NCBI GenBank assembly: GCA_017562135.1
Contig: QEYB01001355.1
Location: forward strand, 248,001 to 312,000
Length of the DNA stretch: 64,000 nt
Direction: 5' to 3'
Source: Dipylidium caninum
Lineage: Eukaryota > Platyhelminthes > Cestoda > Cyclophyllidea > Dipylidiidae
Positions 35,501 to 46,885 of the stretch are shown here, one piece after another. How positions within the stretch are numbered: the first letter of the stretch is position 1; each line of letters opens with the position of its first letter. A program made the position numbers and the translations under genes. The notes below the pieces were generated by a model, which saw only the letters and a list, made by a program, of their open reading frames with translations, was not told the DNA's origin and made no database searches.

Positions 35501-37986
35501 GGGACCTGCAGTTGGTCGACGGGTCAAGCGTAAGTCCTTCGCCGCCGGGCCGCGGGAGGGGCGGGCCTCGTTCCGCTCGCAGCCGGCCGGCGGGCCGCCG
35601 GCTCCGCGGCTGTTGCGGGCACCGCGGTCGGCTGAACCGGCTTGGGCGGAGGCGGGCAAACCGGGCGGCGGGGGGACCGCGTTGCCCGTGCGTTGTGGAG
35701 GCGACGCGCAATCCGCGGCGTGGTCGGCCGCCCGTGCGTTGGGGAGCTGGTCAGGTGGGGCCCCTGCAGGCGCAGAGGAAGGCCTCGACACGCTCCGCAG
35801 TCTCCCACCGCCCACGCGGGGCTGCACAACGTCTCTCGTCGCCACGGCGATGGCCCGCAAGGGGGAGGGTAAACACCGGGTCGGACGAGGGCCGAACGGT
35901 GCCCGTGGAAGTGGGTCGAAGTGAGTCGAGGTGCCGGAGTCCCGCACAACAGCTCGGTCCATCGTCAGACCGGCCTGAAAGGGCTGAAAGGGCTGAAAGC
36001 GCAGACTCTCGCTGTCCCGAACCACGCGGTGGTGTTCGGGCGGGCAGGGCGACGTGCGCCCCTTTCACGGCGCCTTGCGACCGCTTAGCGCCCGTGCGGG
36101 GGGACGCGTGGAGAGAAAAAAAGGCGGCCGACTCCCCTCCCACTCACCTTCTTTGCCTCCTTCAGGCCCCGGGAAACATCCTCCTCGTCGTCTCCCTCAC
36201 CTACTTCCCCTCCGCTGACCGGCTGACCGTTGGACTTTTCGGGTGCCACAACCTGCCGCTAAAAGCCACCGGTCTGCCCATCAGTAAGTCCATTTGGCGC
36301 GGGGACGAGGACAGCCCCGAGGGGGAATGCGGTCAGTTGGGACGAGAAGTTCACCACACCGGCGCATGTTGCCGATGTTTTGGCGAGGGAGGAGATCGAC
36401 CTCGACCGCCAACCGCGAGGACTCTGAGCGCCCACTTTCGGCGCTTCTGCGCCTTCCCTCGGCGGTGCAGTCGGCCCGAAGGGCGGCGCACTGTGTCGGG
36501 TCGGGTCGGGTCGGGTCGGGTCGGGGGGGGGGGGGGACGGAGGGATAGGGGCAGTCTGCACTGTTTCGTTCACGCGGTCCAGCGAGGCCACCCTCATCCT
36601 CTTTCCCCGCCCAGGTGTCTACGCGAAGGTGATGGTGTGTCAGGGCATTCAGGGCAAAATGCTGAAGACGAAACGCACGGAAGTGTTGGATCAGAGCGAG
36701 AGCTTCAACGAGTCTTTCACCTTCTCCAAGCTTGGCGACCCCAACAACGTTCACGTGCGCATCATCCTCAACCAACCGGGCTTCTTCGGTGAGTTTGGCC
36801 CCACCAGGCCTTCGTCCCAACTGCCCCGCCCTCCCCCGGTGGCGACGCCGCAGACGCCGAGGGGGTCGCCATTCTCCCCTGTCCGATGTGGAGGGGCGAA
36901 GAGCGTCTCGACCACGATCGTCCAAAACAGCCCTCGTCTGGGCATTTGCCGTCTGTCTCGCTAAAATTGCCTGGCTTATGGCTTCAATTAGGCGTCTACT
37001 CAATCAACGCCCGCCCATTTAAGTAGTATTTTCGTGGTACAAACTTAAAGTAATTTCAGCATGCACAAAAAGACCTTCACGCAGCCGGTTAGAAGGCAAC
37101 GCGGAAACGGATCGTGGGGATGTCCCTCGCCTCTTTTCCCTCTCCTCGCGGAGCGCAAACTGGTCGCGGCGGCAACTTTGACTGCGTCAGTCTACGCGAA
37201 ATTCCAGGCAAAAGCTCTCCAGCCCGCCTCATCCTTGAAAGACCAGCCGCCTCTCACCTAAACCGACAATTCGGTCGAGCCCAAACATCGTCAAAGCGAC
37301 TAATATCGCCGCAGGATCTGAGGGTTGGCAGAATGCGTGAGCAGAGGAATGAAATTTGTTTCACAGACGAATTCAAAGGGAGAATGCGACAACCACGCGG
37401 GCCGTGGGGGCGGTGAGGGGGCTGAGGCCTTTGTCCTCGCGTGGGACTCGCGGCGACCAAGGCGACTTCTCGCCGGCGCTGTCGAGCGGAGCGCTGCCCT
37501 GGAAGACACCGTCGGCCGACCTCGAAGGCCTTTCTCACGTCCGACCGGCAGGTGCGCGAGAGCGACGCGGTCCAACTCTCCGCCGGGCGTCTGTCGATGT
37601 CCCCGCGGACGTTGCGAGGCTGGGGGGGGGCGGGTTGGGGGGAACAGAAGTGTTCCAAAAGGTGTCTCATCCAGTTCAGGTCTTCGGAAAAACCGAATCC
37701 ACCCTCGAGCATTTCCCCACTCCGCAGCCAGCCGGTAGACCTGTTTCCCCCGAGCGCTCACGAAGCCTTTTCCCACGTCCGACTGCGTCCGGAATCGCTG
37801 CGAGGCGGCACTTAACTGGATAACGGGCTATTTGTGTTCCACTCTTCTTCGCCAGACAAACCGATCGCCATGCTCGTCCTGGGCAACGAGATGGTGGCCA
37901 AGGGCAGCGGCATCACGCACTGGAGCGCCATGCTCGAACGCGCCGAGGTGACGCTGACGCAGTGCCACGAAATGCAGCCGCTCTGA
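29535..37986 (+). CDS. Synaptotagmin-like tandem C2 domain protein with a frame break in C2A
   Basis: Synaptotagmin-family C2 pairs act in membrane traffic. Exons: 29535-29733, 32643-32916, 34554-34647, 35349-35529, 36166-36283, 36615-36788, 37856-37986, about 389 residues. The Ser-rich leader (MRQSTLDSSSSSRD) shows no clear membrane segment. C2A: LGRVWFTVSYDE, LRVTIHKARNL, KQTNNPTFEEAFTFQ, LLIGFITFPLNV. C2B: ILLVVSLTYFPSADRLTVGL, SESFNESFTF, and ITHWSAMLERAE, the usual HWxxML end. The acidic calcium-binding loops (SDPY, DxD) are absent from both C2 domains, so calcium-independent membrane or protein binding is expected, as in Syt12/14/16-type members; the exact subgroup is unresolved. Intron two uses a GC donor. 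Exon 35349-35529 is 181 nt where phase 0 to 0 needs a multiple of three; C2 consensus moves from one frame to the next within gaaaagacgaagaag. All other junctions keep phase. Confidence 0.8.
29734..32642 (+). other. First intron of the synaptotagmin-like gene
   Basis: Mostly AT-rich (about 30.0-31.8 kb), with a GGA/GGC trinucleotide repeat at about 31855-31906 and a GC-rich end. A short minus-strand block ending at a gtgagt donor near 32290 (MLRGAEGPSGAV and so on) could be a divergent first exon; nothing confirms it. Confidence 0.4.
34020..34054 (+). repeat. CCCCT pentamer repeat
   Basis: About seven tandem CCCCT units lie in the second intron of the synaptotagmin-like gene. The complementary strand has regularly spaced G runs and could form a G-quadruplex. 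Confidence 0.85.
34966..34986 (+). repeat. GGGGC pentamer repeat
   Basis: Four tandem GGGGC units followed by GGGA lie in the third intron of the synaptotagmin-like gene. They form a G-quadruplex-prone tract. Confidence 0.8.
36496..36536 (+). repeat. TCGGG pentamer repeat followed by a G run
   Basis: About six TCGGG units run into a long G run in the fifth intron of the synaptotagmin-like gene, 80 bases before the acceptor of the next exon. Confidence 0.85.
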
Positions 37987-40900
37987 CAACGGTCCGCCAC
38001 CTCCCGTCGACCCCCCGCCCCCTCCCCTCCCCCTCCCTCCCCACCACACCGCCAGCCCCACGAGCCCCTTGTCGCCGTCCCATCGCCTTCTTCTGTCCCA
38101 CAGGTTCGCTGAATGCTCGTCAAATACACGTCTGTGGGCGCGTTGCTTGGACTGGACGTCACCCGTGGCGACGCTGTGAGCGACCGAAAGAGGAGGTTGT
38201 CGTCGGTGGGGCGTTCGCGACGCCGGCGGGAGGATCCTGTCTGGGTCGGGGCGGCAGAAAAAGGCCGATGTGCGACAGGACGGAGGCAAAGGCTTCCCGC
38301 CGCGACGGCGAGAGGGGCTCGAGACCGCGGTCACAACAGCGTGGGGGAGATGCGCGGACGAAGGTCGCCTTGACCTACTCCGATTTCTCCTTGGGCGTCC
38401 GCTACTTCCCGTCGTCAGCAGCCCCGTTTGCCCGGAAGTCGGTCAAGGCGCCAGGTCGGACGGGCGCCCTGATGCGTCCAGATCCTCTCGCCGACTCGCC
38501 TCCGCCCTGGGTCACGCGACTTATTCCACCAAAGCGTGCCTCGAGGAGCCGGCGAAGCCTGAAAGGGAGGGGCGAGCGGCCCGGTGTCACACCGCTGCCC
38601 GGGCGCTGAGGGCCCACCGGCCTGGGGATGTGCGCTAGGCGATGGGGCTGTTGTTGTGCTGGCCGACGTCACGCGACCGTGGCCTTGTTTATGCCGGCGG
38701 TGGAGTTAATGGCCGCCCGCACGACACTCACCGCCTCCACGTGGCGCGGAGTGAGGCGCCGTGGCCGACAGTCAGGTCGTTCGCCTCTCCCGTCCGAGTG
38801 CTGGCGTGGCGGCGAGGATGCAACCAACGCGGCTGATCCTCTCCACGCACCGCAAGGTTCTTCCACGCCTCGTCCTCCCAGCGGGGACGGTGCCAAACGC
38901 TCCTCTCCGGCGTGGGGGGGGGAGGGGAGGGCAGTCGATGTGAGGGCGGTGCCGGCTGTCCTCCTCCGTCCAGACCAGAATGCCCCATGAGGAGTCCACC
39001 GTCCGCCCTCCTTGGCGGATTGAACTGCGCTTCTAAAATTAATGAGGTGGGAGGCGGACTCGTCAGCCGGGCGAGGTGGCGAAGCGCCACGCCGATGAAA
39101 GGAGACGTCGGGAGGGAGGGAGGGAGAGAGGCGGGAGCTGCCGTCTCCCCGCCCTTTCCGGTGCTGTTTCCGCCCTGGGGCAGAGGGCCGAGTCCGGTCC
39201 GCCCGCTCGCCCGACGCAGTCCACTGGAACCGGCTTCACCCACTAGACACGTCAGTCCATCGTCTCCTCACCTCATTCTGCCAGCTGGGAAATAGACAAA
39301 AGCGGCGTTTCGTGTGAATTGCCATCGTGAGGGCGATGGGCTCTTGTTTAAGTGGACTCCTCGAGGCAAAGACAGCAATTGTGGAGAGGCGAAGTGTCAG
39401 TGTCCTCGCTGCTGGCCTCCGTCCTCGCCCTCTCCCGACGGAGCGTTTCTGGGGCAGAGAAGACGCTGCCCGTCACAGTCTCCCACGCGTCAGACGCGCT
39501 TCGTGACGGTCTGACGCCAGTTCCCAACCACACACCTCGCCTCGCTGCGTCCACTGCACAGCAGCCACTGGGAATCGACGCGTCTGCCGCGCGGATGAAG
39601 CGAAATGCGGACACGTCGGTGCCACGTCTACGTCTTCGACCTCACCACCTCGCCGCCACGCACCGCCACGCCCCGCCCCACCAACCGTCTCCTCCAGCAC
39701 GTTTCAGCGCGAGGAGGAGCAGAAGCATCAGGACAGCTCTTATGACCCCATCTTGTTGCTCTATGAGAATGCACTAAAGGCTCGATGAACTTTTCCGGGA
39801 GAGCGCGTTGCCATCTCCCGCTCCAAGGCGGCAAATTGCCTCACTCGCAGCCCGAAAACCCCCCCCCCGCCCCGGCAGGGCACTTAGAGCTGACGACTCA
39901 CTCGAACACCGATTTGCCCTGCCTCAAACAAAGTACTCTCGCCGCGAGGGGATGCGAAAGCCCTTCGAACGCCCACCCACCGCCCCGCCCCGCCCCGCCC
40001 CGCCCCGGCCCGCCGAGCCGCCTCGCCACTGGGGAGCGGATCACGTCCGTACTTTTGAGAGTGGGAGGCAGCGGACGCGCCGCACCCGAGGCCCGTTGCC
40101 GCGGCGGAAGTGGGTGCGCCCGCCCGCTGAGCATAAAGGACGGTTGATGCGCTGCTGCCGGCGTTCGGTGTCGCGTCACTCCGCGTGGACGGGCGATGAC
40201 ATGCGATGTCACTAATCACCAGTACAAGCAAACTGGGTGGGCGATAACTGCAATTTAGCGGCCCGATTTCCGGGGTTGCCGACGTCATTGGAGGAAGTGT
40301 GACTTCCCTAGTAGGCCACAAGATTGAAGTGCGCGTGGGAGGAGTTTCGATGATGTTTCAATTTCGTTGGTGCGTGTCCCTGGCTGCTGACACCAGTCGG
40401 GAGGTGGTTTCTACCCCGCTGGGGGGCAGACTCGTTGAGAGATGGACACGGCCACGCTTTCGTTAGTCGGCAGAAGCCGACAGAGTGAAGCCAGCGCTGC
40501 GGAGTGAAGGCTCCCGACTGGGCTCGGCCAAGAGTCAATTTACGCGCCGGGACTGGTGGCATTGTGGGCAGCGCACCTCCGCTCGGCGGATCAACTGTCG
40601 GTTGCGAGCGTCCGCCCCCTGACCGACTCGTGCGGCGAGCCGCAGTCGCGTCTCGCCGCCCTTCGTGTCGAAGATGAAATAAGCCCGGACCACTCGGACC
40701 GGGGCGGTGGGCAGACGTGGCACGCGCCCCCGCCCTCCTCGTCCGCCTCAACCGGGAGACGCCTACAAGACAAGCGCACGAGGCTGGAATTGCTCGCTTA
40801 GGGGAAGGCAGATTAGAGCAAGGATTTACGCGCTCCCTTGAGTCGTGTCTTCCACAGGCCATCCGGTTAGCTCGACCGCGGCGAGATGTCTCCACCAGGA

Positions 40901-42933
40901 AGTCCACCTTCCGTCACACTCGCGGGGCTGACGGGACCGACACGATTCAGGGCAGATGGCACGCCTGTCAGGAAGGAGGAGGCAGGGCGAGGCGGGGGAG
41001 GAACATTTTGATCACCCGAGGCGCGGGGGAGGAGCCAACGGTGACGCAGAATCCTCGAGTCCCACGTCGTCACTTGAACCGGCCCTTTGCGACGAGGTGT
41101 CAGATTCTTCGCGCACAAGTCGACACCCGTCCTCCATGGCCCGGAATCGCTGGGGTCTACCAGCCAATCGCGAATTGATTGGCGCGAAACGAGCGAATCA
41201 GGAATTGGCGAGGGAATGACTCAGAAGATGAGACATGAGGGGACGAACCGGAGCACCGGCCACTTGGTCGCTAGCGAAGGGGCAGGAATTGCTGGTGGAA
41301 GGACGGCGAATCCCGGCGAACGGGCTTGAGCCTCCATGGACCCCTCACCTGGCGGACCTTCCGAGTTCACGTCGCCGACTACCAACCCGATGCGCTGAAC
41401 AAAACGCTTCGCGGCGAACGCTGGGAGGGGGGAGGGGAGCGGAGAAGGGGACAGGCCTTCACAACCAGCCTGACCACCGGCTACGGAGCCGACAAAACAA
41501 GGCTCAGGGGAACAGCCAACTCAGCGGAGTCGACCCTGCAGGGACCGGCCATTGGGGCCTCCTCTGCCAGAGGAGAGGCCCCTTGACCTGTTTCACATGA
41601 TTTCCATGACGAAGGCACAGGCGATACACTCTCCGAGGGCTACCGAGTGATCCTTTCGGGCGTGAGGTATTTTTCACCGGAATCCATTTCCCCTCTGCTG
41701 TGCTGTCTTTCATGCCGAACGAAATTTCATTTGCCCCTTGGCAAATGCTACTTATAATTCATTAGTAACGCCTTGTGTTCGACAATAGCTGCGGACGGGC
41801 TGCAAATCATGCCTGTGCTCAGATTCCGCTGCACTTGTCTTTCCCGATGGGACTGAGGCGAATAAGAAGCGCACATAATTTCTGAGCACTTGTTTTAAAG
41901 AGTTGGGGGGGTTTAGAACTATGTGGAACACGCCACCTTCCCCACTTTTGCCAGAGAACGTCTTCTCGTCCAGCCGCCTTCGGTTCAACGCCGCTGTCCC
42001 GCTCCCCTTGCACCTCATTGGACAGGCCTGAACTGCAAAGCACTGCAATTAGCACAAACTTTCGCTGCGATTTGCAAGACATGGTTTTCGAGAAATGGTG
42101 ACACCCCCGAGAATTCCATCCGCTCTCTGCAGAGGAGGTGGTGGCAAGGAGTTTCATTCCTTTTCCTCGGCGTCCTCTCCCTCCGTCCCTCTGGCCCTCC
42201 TTCCTCTCCTTTCACGAGTCACTTTAATGCCAGTTGGTGCTCCAACTCGTCCATGTCCGCCTTCGTTGGCTACACTCTTTCCCGACCACACGACTTACAG
42301 CACACCACAGGTGCAATTGCTTCCGAGCGCGGAGGCCCGACATGCCCTGTTGAACGCCACTGAAACGGTCACGTGGTCTCGGGAAACAGGGAGAAAGGCG
42401 CAGAATGATGGCGGTTGCAGACTCTCTCGCCCCACCACCGTTTAGGTGTAGCATCATTTTGCCGCCACCGCCCGCACATATGACTGACTGGCCTGACTCG
42501 GAGAGGACAAGGAACGCGAGCGCGTGGACGACGGTCTGGCGGACGGAGGTGTTTCACGTCACCCGAGGTAGCGCACCCACTGCCGCGACTCAGCCGCCCC
42601 CCTTCTGCTCGCAGAGAAGGGGAGAGACGCTGCTCTTTGGGCGCACAGAGGAAGGTGGTGGTAACGAGGCGCGTCTTGCTAGAATCGACGCCTGATGTCA
42701 TCACTTCGACTCGGTCTGGTGTTGCCGGTCTTCGTCTCGGACATGCTGGCAGCGCACATCATCGCCGGCAGTTGAAAGCGGGTCGCGGGTAAGGCTGCGC
42801 AGAGTGAAGCCTCGAGTGTGCAACATCTCCGAACGCCTGTTTCCGCCAAAGAGGAACTCCTTCGATTGAAAGGCTCAAAACTCAAGTCTGTCGGCCAATC
42901 GACAGTTGCATGGTCGAGAGGCACTGATGTACT
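37987..42933. other. GC-rich region with no supported gene
   Basis: No AATAAA lies soon after the synaptotagmin-like stop. The stretch has CpG-rich sequence, a CCCCG pentamer repeat at about 39978-40006 and pyrimidine-rich tracts. Open frames are numerous but lack recognisable motifs or consistent splice borders. The block at 41326-41430 (WRTFRVHVADYQPDALNKTL) looks somewhat coding, but its borders are not convincing. Confidence 0.35.
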
Positions 42934-43056
42934 TCAAGACTTCTGACCCTCTTCGTTGAGCAGTGACGGAGCCATCGGCATCTCAGAATTTGCGGTCGTC
43001 CACAGCCTGACCATCGCCCCACTACTTGCCAGAATCAGTAGCATCAGTCTTGCCAT
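42934..43056 (-). CDS. Possible small secreted peptide ORF with a downstream in-frame extension
   Basis: ATG at 43056 opens a 40-residue frame that starts like a signal peptide (MARLMLLILASSGAM) and ends at TGA (42934-42936). The same frame then stays open for another 84 codons to 42679, including RRCCTLEASLC and further cysteines. The Cys spacing does not match insulin-like A chains (CCx3Cx8C). It may be a chance ORF, a stop-interrupted peptide precursor or a gene with an unseen intron. No promoter or poly(A) signal was found. Confidence 0.2.
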   Translation of the reverse strand: MARLMLLILASSGAMVRLWTTANSEMPMAPSLLNEEGQKS

Positions 43057-44488
43057 GATTCTCTCTTTTCCCTGTCGACGAACTCCTTCGTTGACACGTC
43101 CCCCACCCTGCAACTGCATCCTCCTCGTTAGTTCCATCTCCTTCACCGCTCCGAGGTCATCTCGACACTCCGCAGTTGTTGGACTGCGTTATTTCCGTTT
43201 CGTCAACCACAGGCATGCGCTAGCGCCGTCTCGCCGGGATGAACTTCTCGGGTCCCCCCGCCTGAGGCAGCATTGGTAGAGGCAGACAGGAGGGGAGGCG
43301 GCGAGTCACTGCCTGCCTCTCAGCCCCACAAATCCCATACTAGCGATGCACGAATCGACAGCAAACTCCCTCGCCAAGGCCTATTTTAAAACACTCAAAC
43401 AACAGGTGATGATCCAAAGCCCTATACGGTGTTTCAGGAGCTTCCGCCGCTTCGAGGGGCGAGAAAGTGACAAGCCGTCATCTTGGAAGTTGCTAGTTGA
43501 ATCCTACAGTTTAGCGCAAATTCGTTTTCCTTCCCGCACCAAAGAAAGCTTGCCTAAGCTTTAGGCGATTAATGGAGCAGTCATCAGTGCTGCGTCGGAA
43601 AGGGGCAGGCGTATATTTTTTTTTCATTTCGAGTGCACTTCAAAGCTTACCCCTTCACGCCTTAGTTAGAAATTCAAAAAAGTTGCTCCTTTCCGATTGC
43701 ACCTCGCTTCAACCTTCTGTTTGATCAAATAAATTACATCCTACTAATTAATAATCAGTAGCGAACTCTGTCACGAGATCATTAGAGGGGGACGGCTGCG
43801 CATAGCGCCTCGCATCCAAAAAGGCAATTTTTCCCAATCAATTTTGTAAAAAAAAAATTTTGAGCAGGAGTCACCATTGTAATAAGGCGTCAGTCATTCG
43901 ATTCGTAAAGAGCATACCACACTGCAGATGCCGTACTTCCTCCAGGTTTCTCATAAAATGTAGGGGCACAATAAAGCGGTGAAGGAATTAGGCGATTTCA
44001 ATTAACTAAACAATGGCAAACGCCGTTGCCTCGCGCCCATGCATGAGAGGGGGCCATAAAGAAAGTGAAATTGCTAATCTAGGCTATGTAACCCCTTCGC
44101 AACTGTAACGATAAACTCTCCGATGAAGGTCACACTTTGTGAGAATTGCCAGAGGGTAAAATGACCCGCCAGAGGGCGGTCCTCCATCAGGTTACAAGGC
44201 TTGCCTGTGCAACCCTCTGCACACAAAAGTGTTGGAGTAGAGTGGAGAATTGAGACAGCATTTAGAGGTTGCACGAGGCATGCGTCATCGAGGAGGCGCC
44301 AAGAGGGCGTTGGGTCCACGATATCTGGCATCAGCACGTAGAATGAGGCAAAGTGGAGAGCACCGGGGCTGAATTTCTGCGGTCTTCTGACGCGAGGGTT
44401 CTGCTGGCGCCACGATGTAGTCGCCACTGGAGGCAGTGAATTGCACTAACTTGGGGACGAACGACACACGCTCGCTCACTAACCCGGG
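43057..44488. other. AT-richer spacer with one unexplained ORF
   Basis: From about 43.6 to 44.1 kb the sequence is AT-rich with T and A runs. On the minus strand 44427-44074 is open for 117 codons, and a second frame at 44479-44285 is open as well (SERVSFVPKLVQFTASSGDY). Neither resembles a family I know. Both end next to the boundary of the inverted duplication arm at 44489. Confidence 0.25.
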
Positions 44489-46885
44489 CGTCCAGTCGCC
44501 GACCGACCGACTCCCATCGGCCGTGGAGACGACTTCACATGTCCCTGGAGCAGCCAGGAGACTGCAGCATTACCGACTGAAGGAGGAGTGTGCCGCGCCC
44601 ACTGAGTGAGGCAGGGCATTCTTCGCAAGGAGGGCGAGATGGGATGATTTCGTCTCTCCAACTCTCCGACTTTCCCTTCCTCCCTCCCTCTCACCTTCCC
44701 TCCCTCCCTCCCCACAACCACACAAATGTTCCAGGCGTCCTTCCGCACCTTCCACCAGCAGGCACTTGTAAGGCGTGGAGCAGAGGCGGTGGTGGTGGCG
44801 CTGCAGCTGCGACTGCGATTGGAGTTGGGGTCGCGACGGCGGCAGCGTGGGTTGGAGGACGGTACACCCACTTGGCCGTTGCTCCACCAACCCATCCACC
44901 CACCCACCCACCCACCCACCGGTCACTCGTGCCTGGGTGAATCGACGCACGGAGAGACGGAGGAGTTGGTGGTTTCTGGCGTTGACGTGTTTCTGCGCGA
45001 TGGCCTCTCGGTGGGCTCTCTTCGAGCACTCGAGGCGAGCACTCAACACTCGTCGCCACACGAGCACGGAATTTGTGGCGGCGACGGCGGCAACGGCGGC
45101 AACGGCGGTACAGACTGTGGAGCAAACGAGGGTGCATGTGAAGAAACGTGTGTTTCGGCGTGAAGACGCGCTCTCCCATCAATCACGCCGGCTGAAGGGT
45201 GGGACTGAGAAATTCCGCAGTCAAGTGCCCCCCGCCCCACATTCATCTTCTTCCGACACTTCGAGTCGATGTCTTTGCACAGGGTGTGGGGGTGCATTCG
45301 TGGGAGCCTCGAATGAGCCTCGAATGAGCCTCGAATGAGCCTCGCCACTGGCATCGGTTGCGTCGTCTTGCCTTTCTTGCCTCAGCCCCACTTTGGTGGC
45401 CGATTTGGCCTCTTCCTTCTCACTCGAGGTCTGCGCGTCTCTCCATCGGTCGCGGGGACGCGCCACTTGCGGCGCCTCAACGCGACAGCGCCACGAGGGC
45501 GGAATGCGGATTGGCTCGCGAGTGGGAGCTGGGAGGGGGCTGGTGGGTGCTGGGGGCCGCTGGGGGGCGCTGGTGGGCAGGAGCCTGGTGCACTTGAAGT
45601 GGCGGTTGATGAGGCTGTCGGCGTTGGGCGGGGGCGGTGTTAGGGCAGGTTTTGCGGCGTTGAGGGGTGGGGTGGGGTGGGGTGGGGTGGGGTGGCGCGA
45701 CGTGCATCTCGTCTGTCTGCATCTCCCTTCCCCTCCCCCACCCCACCCCCACCCCCACCCCCCGCCCCCAACGCCCTCGTGCTAACAGCACTGAGAGCGT
45801 TGTGGTGTGTGGGCCACCGAGAGGCAACTCGAGTCGCCGTCTGCCCCGACAACCTCGGCAGCCTCGACAGCCTCGACACCCAACACTGAGGAAGGCGACC
45901 TCTCAGTGCAGTGGGGAGGGGGGGGGAGGTGGCCTCCCACTGCCTTTCCACTGGGGAGGGAGGAGGGGAGGGGAGGGGCAGGCAGGCAGGCAGGCAGACT
46001 GAGGGAGAAAGGGGAAGGAAGAGGAAGAGGAAGAGGAAGGGGAAGGGAAGGGGAAGGGGAAGGGGAAGGGGAAGGGGAAGGGAGCGAGGGATTGAGGGAG
46101 GGAGAGCGACGGCGTTAACCGGTCGAGGTGGAGTGGAGGGGCCTGTCACTTCGTGTGGCAGCCTCCGTCAACTGCCTCGACGACGAAACGTTGCTCCCAT
46201 GCGTTGATGGCCTTTACCTGAGGCTCAAACTCACCTCCGCTCCACATGCGCCCACGTGGACTCGAGGCGAGGAGGGCGGCGAGAGGGCGGAGACAGGGTG
46301 CCTTGCGATGCTTTTGGCCGTCTTCGTCATACGAGGAGGAGTTTTCCACAGCCACTGCCACCACCACCACCACCGTGAGTGAGTGAGTCGCGTTCATTCG
46401 GAGACGTGTGGAGGCGAGCAGAGGCTTGTTTGAGTGCGCGGAACTGTTGCTGACGTGGGGAGACGTGTGGAGACAACCAGGAAGTGCGCGACTGTCACCA
46501 CGAGCGTCCTGGTTGACGACTCGCCTTCTCTCCCGCTCGCTCATCCCCCCCGCCCTCTCTCTCTCCCTCTCCCCCTCTCTCCCCCTCTCTCCCTGGTCGT
46601 CCTTGTTCACGTGGTCATTCGCCCTCGCCCCTGCTCTCCCTCCCGTTCTTACTTTCGCCCTCATCTTCGCTTTTTTTACTTACCTTTTCCTCTTCTTCCC
46701 TTCCTTCCTTCCTTCCTCCCTCTCTCCCTCTCTCTCTCTCTCTCTCCTTCATTTCTCCCTCCCTCGCTCCCTGCAGGTCTGTTTCTCGCCTTTCTCACTC
46801 TCATTTTCACTCTTACACACACACATCGACGTGTGCCTGCATATCTGTGCTAAAGGCAGCGTGCTGCTCTCTCATTCTTGGCTGG
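44489..46885 (+). repeat. Large inverted duplication, left arm
   Basis: This stretch reappears in reverse orientation at 57272-59346. Matching blocks in order include cccatcggccgtggagacgacttcacatgtcc near the left end, a block around 44725-44860, one at 44941-45160, a frame-conserved block near 46137-46210 (WRGLSLRVAxSVNCLDDExLLPCVDGL in both arms) and tgcctgcatatctgtgctaaaggcagcgtgctg near the right end. By eye the arms agree at most positions, with length differences mainly in simple repeats (GGGTGGG, GGGGAA and GGGGT types). The left arm has a 12-bp unit (gagcctcgaatg) in tandem at about 45306-45341 that is single in the right arm. No convincing gene runs through it. Confidence 0.88.

Noticed and set aside
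34540..36792. A 750-codon plus-strand open frame
   Set aside because: It runs through three introns of the synaptotagmin-like gene. Only the parts matching the C2 exons are coding; the rest is open because GC-rich sequence has few stop codons.
42679..42850. Insulin-like A chain (RRCCTLEASLC)
   Set aside because: Cysteine spacing (CCx6Cx13C) does not match the insulin pattern CCx3Cx8C, and no B chain is present.
44590..46664. Many open frames of 100-190 codons within the inverted arms
   Set aside because: They are open in several frames and strands at once and follow simple repeats; only one short block keeps frame between the arms.
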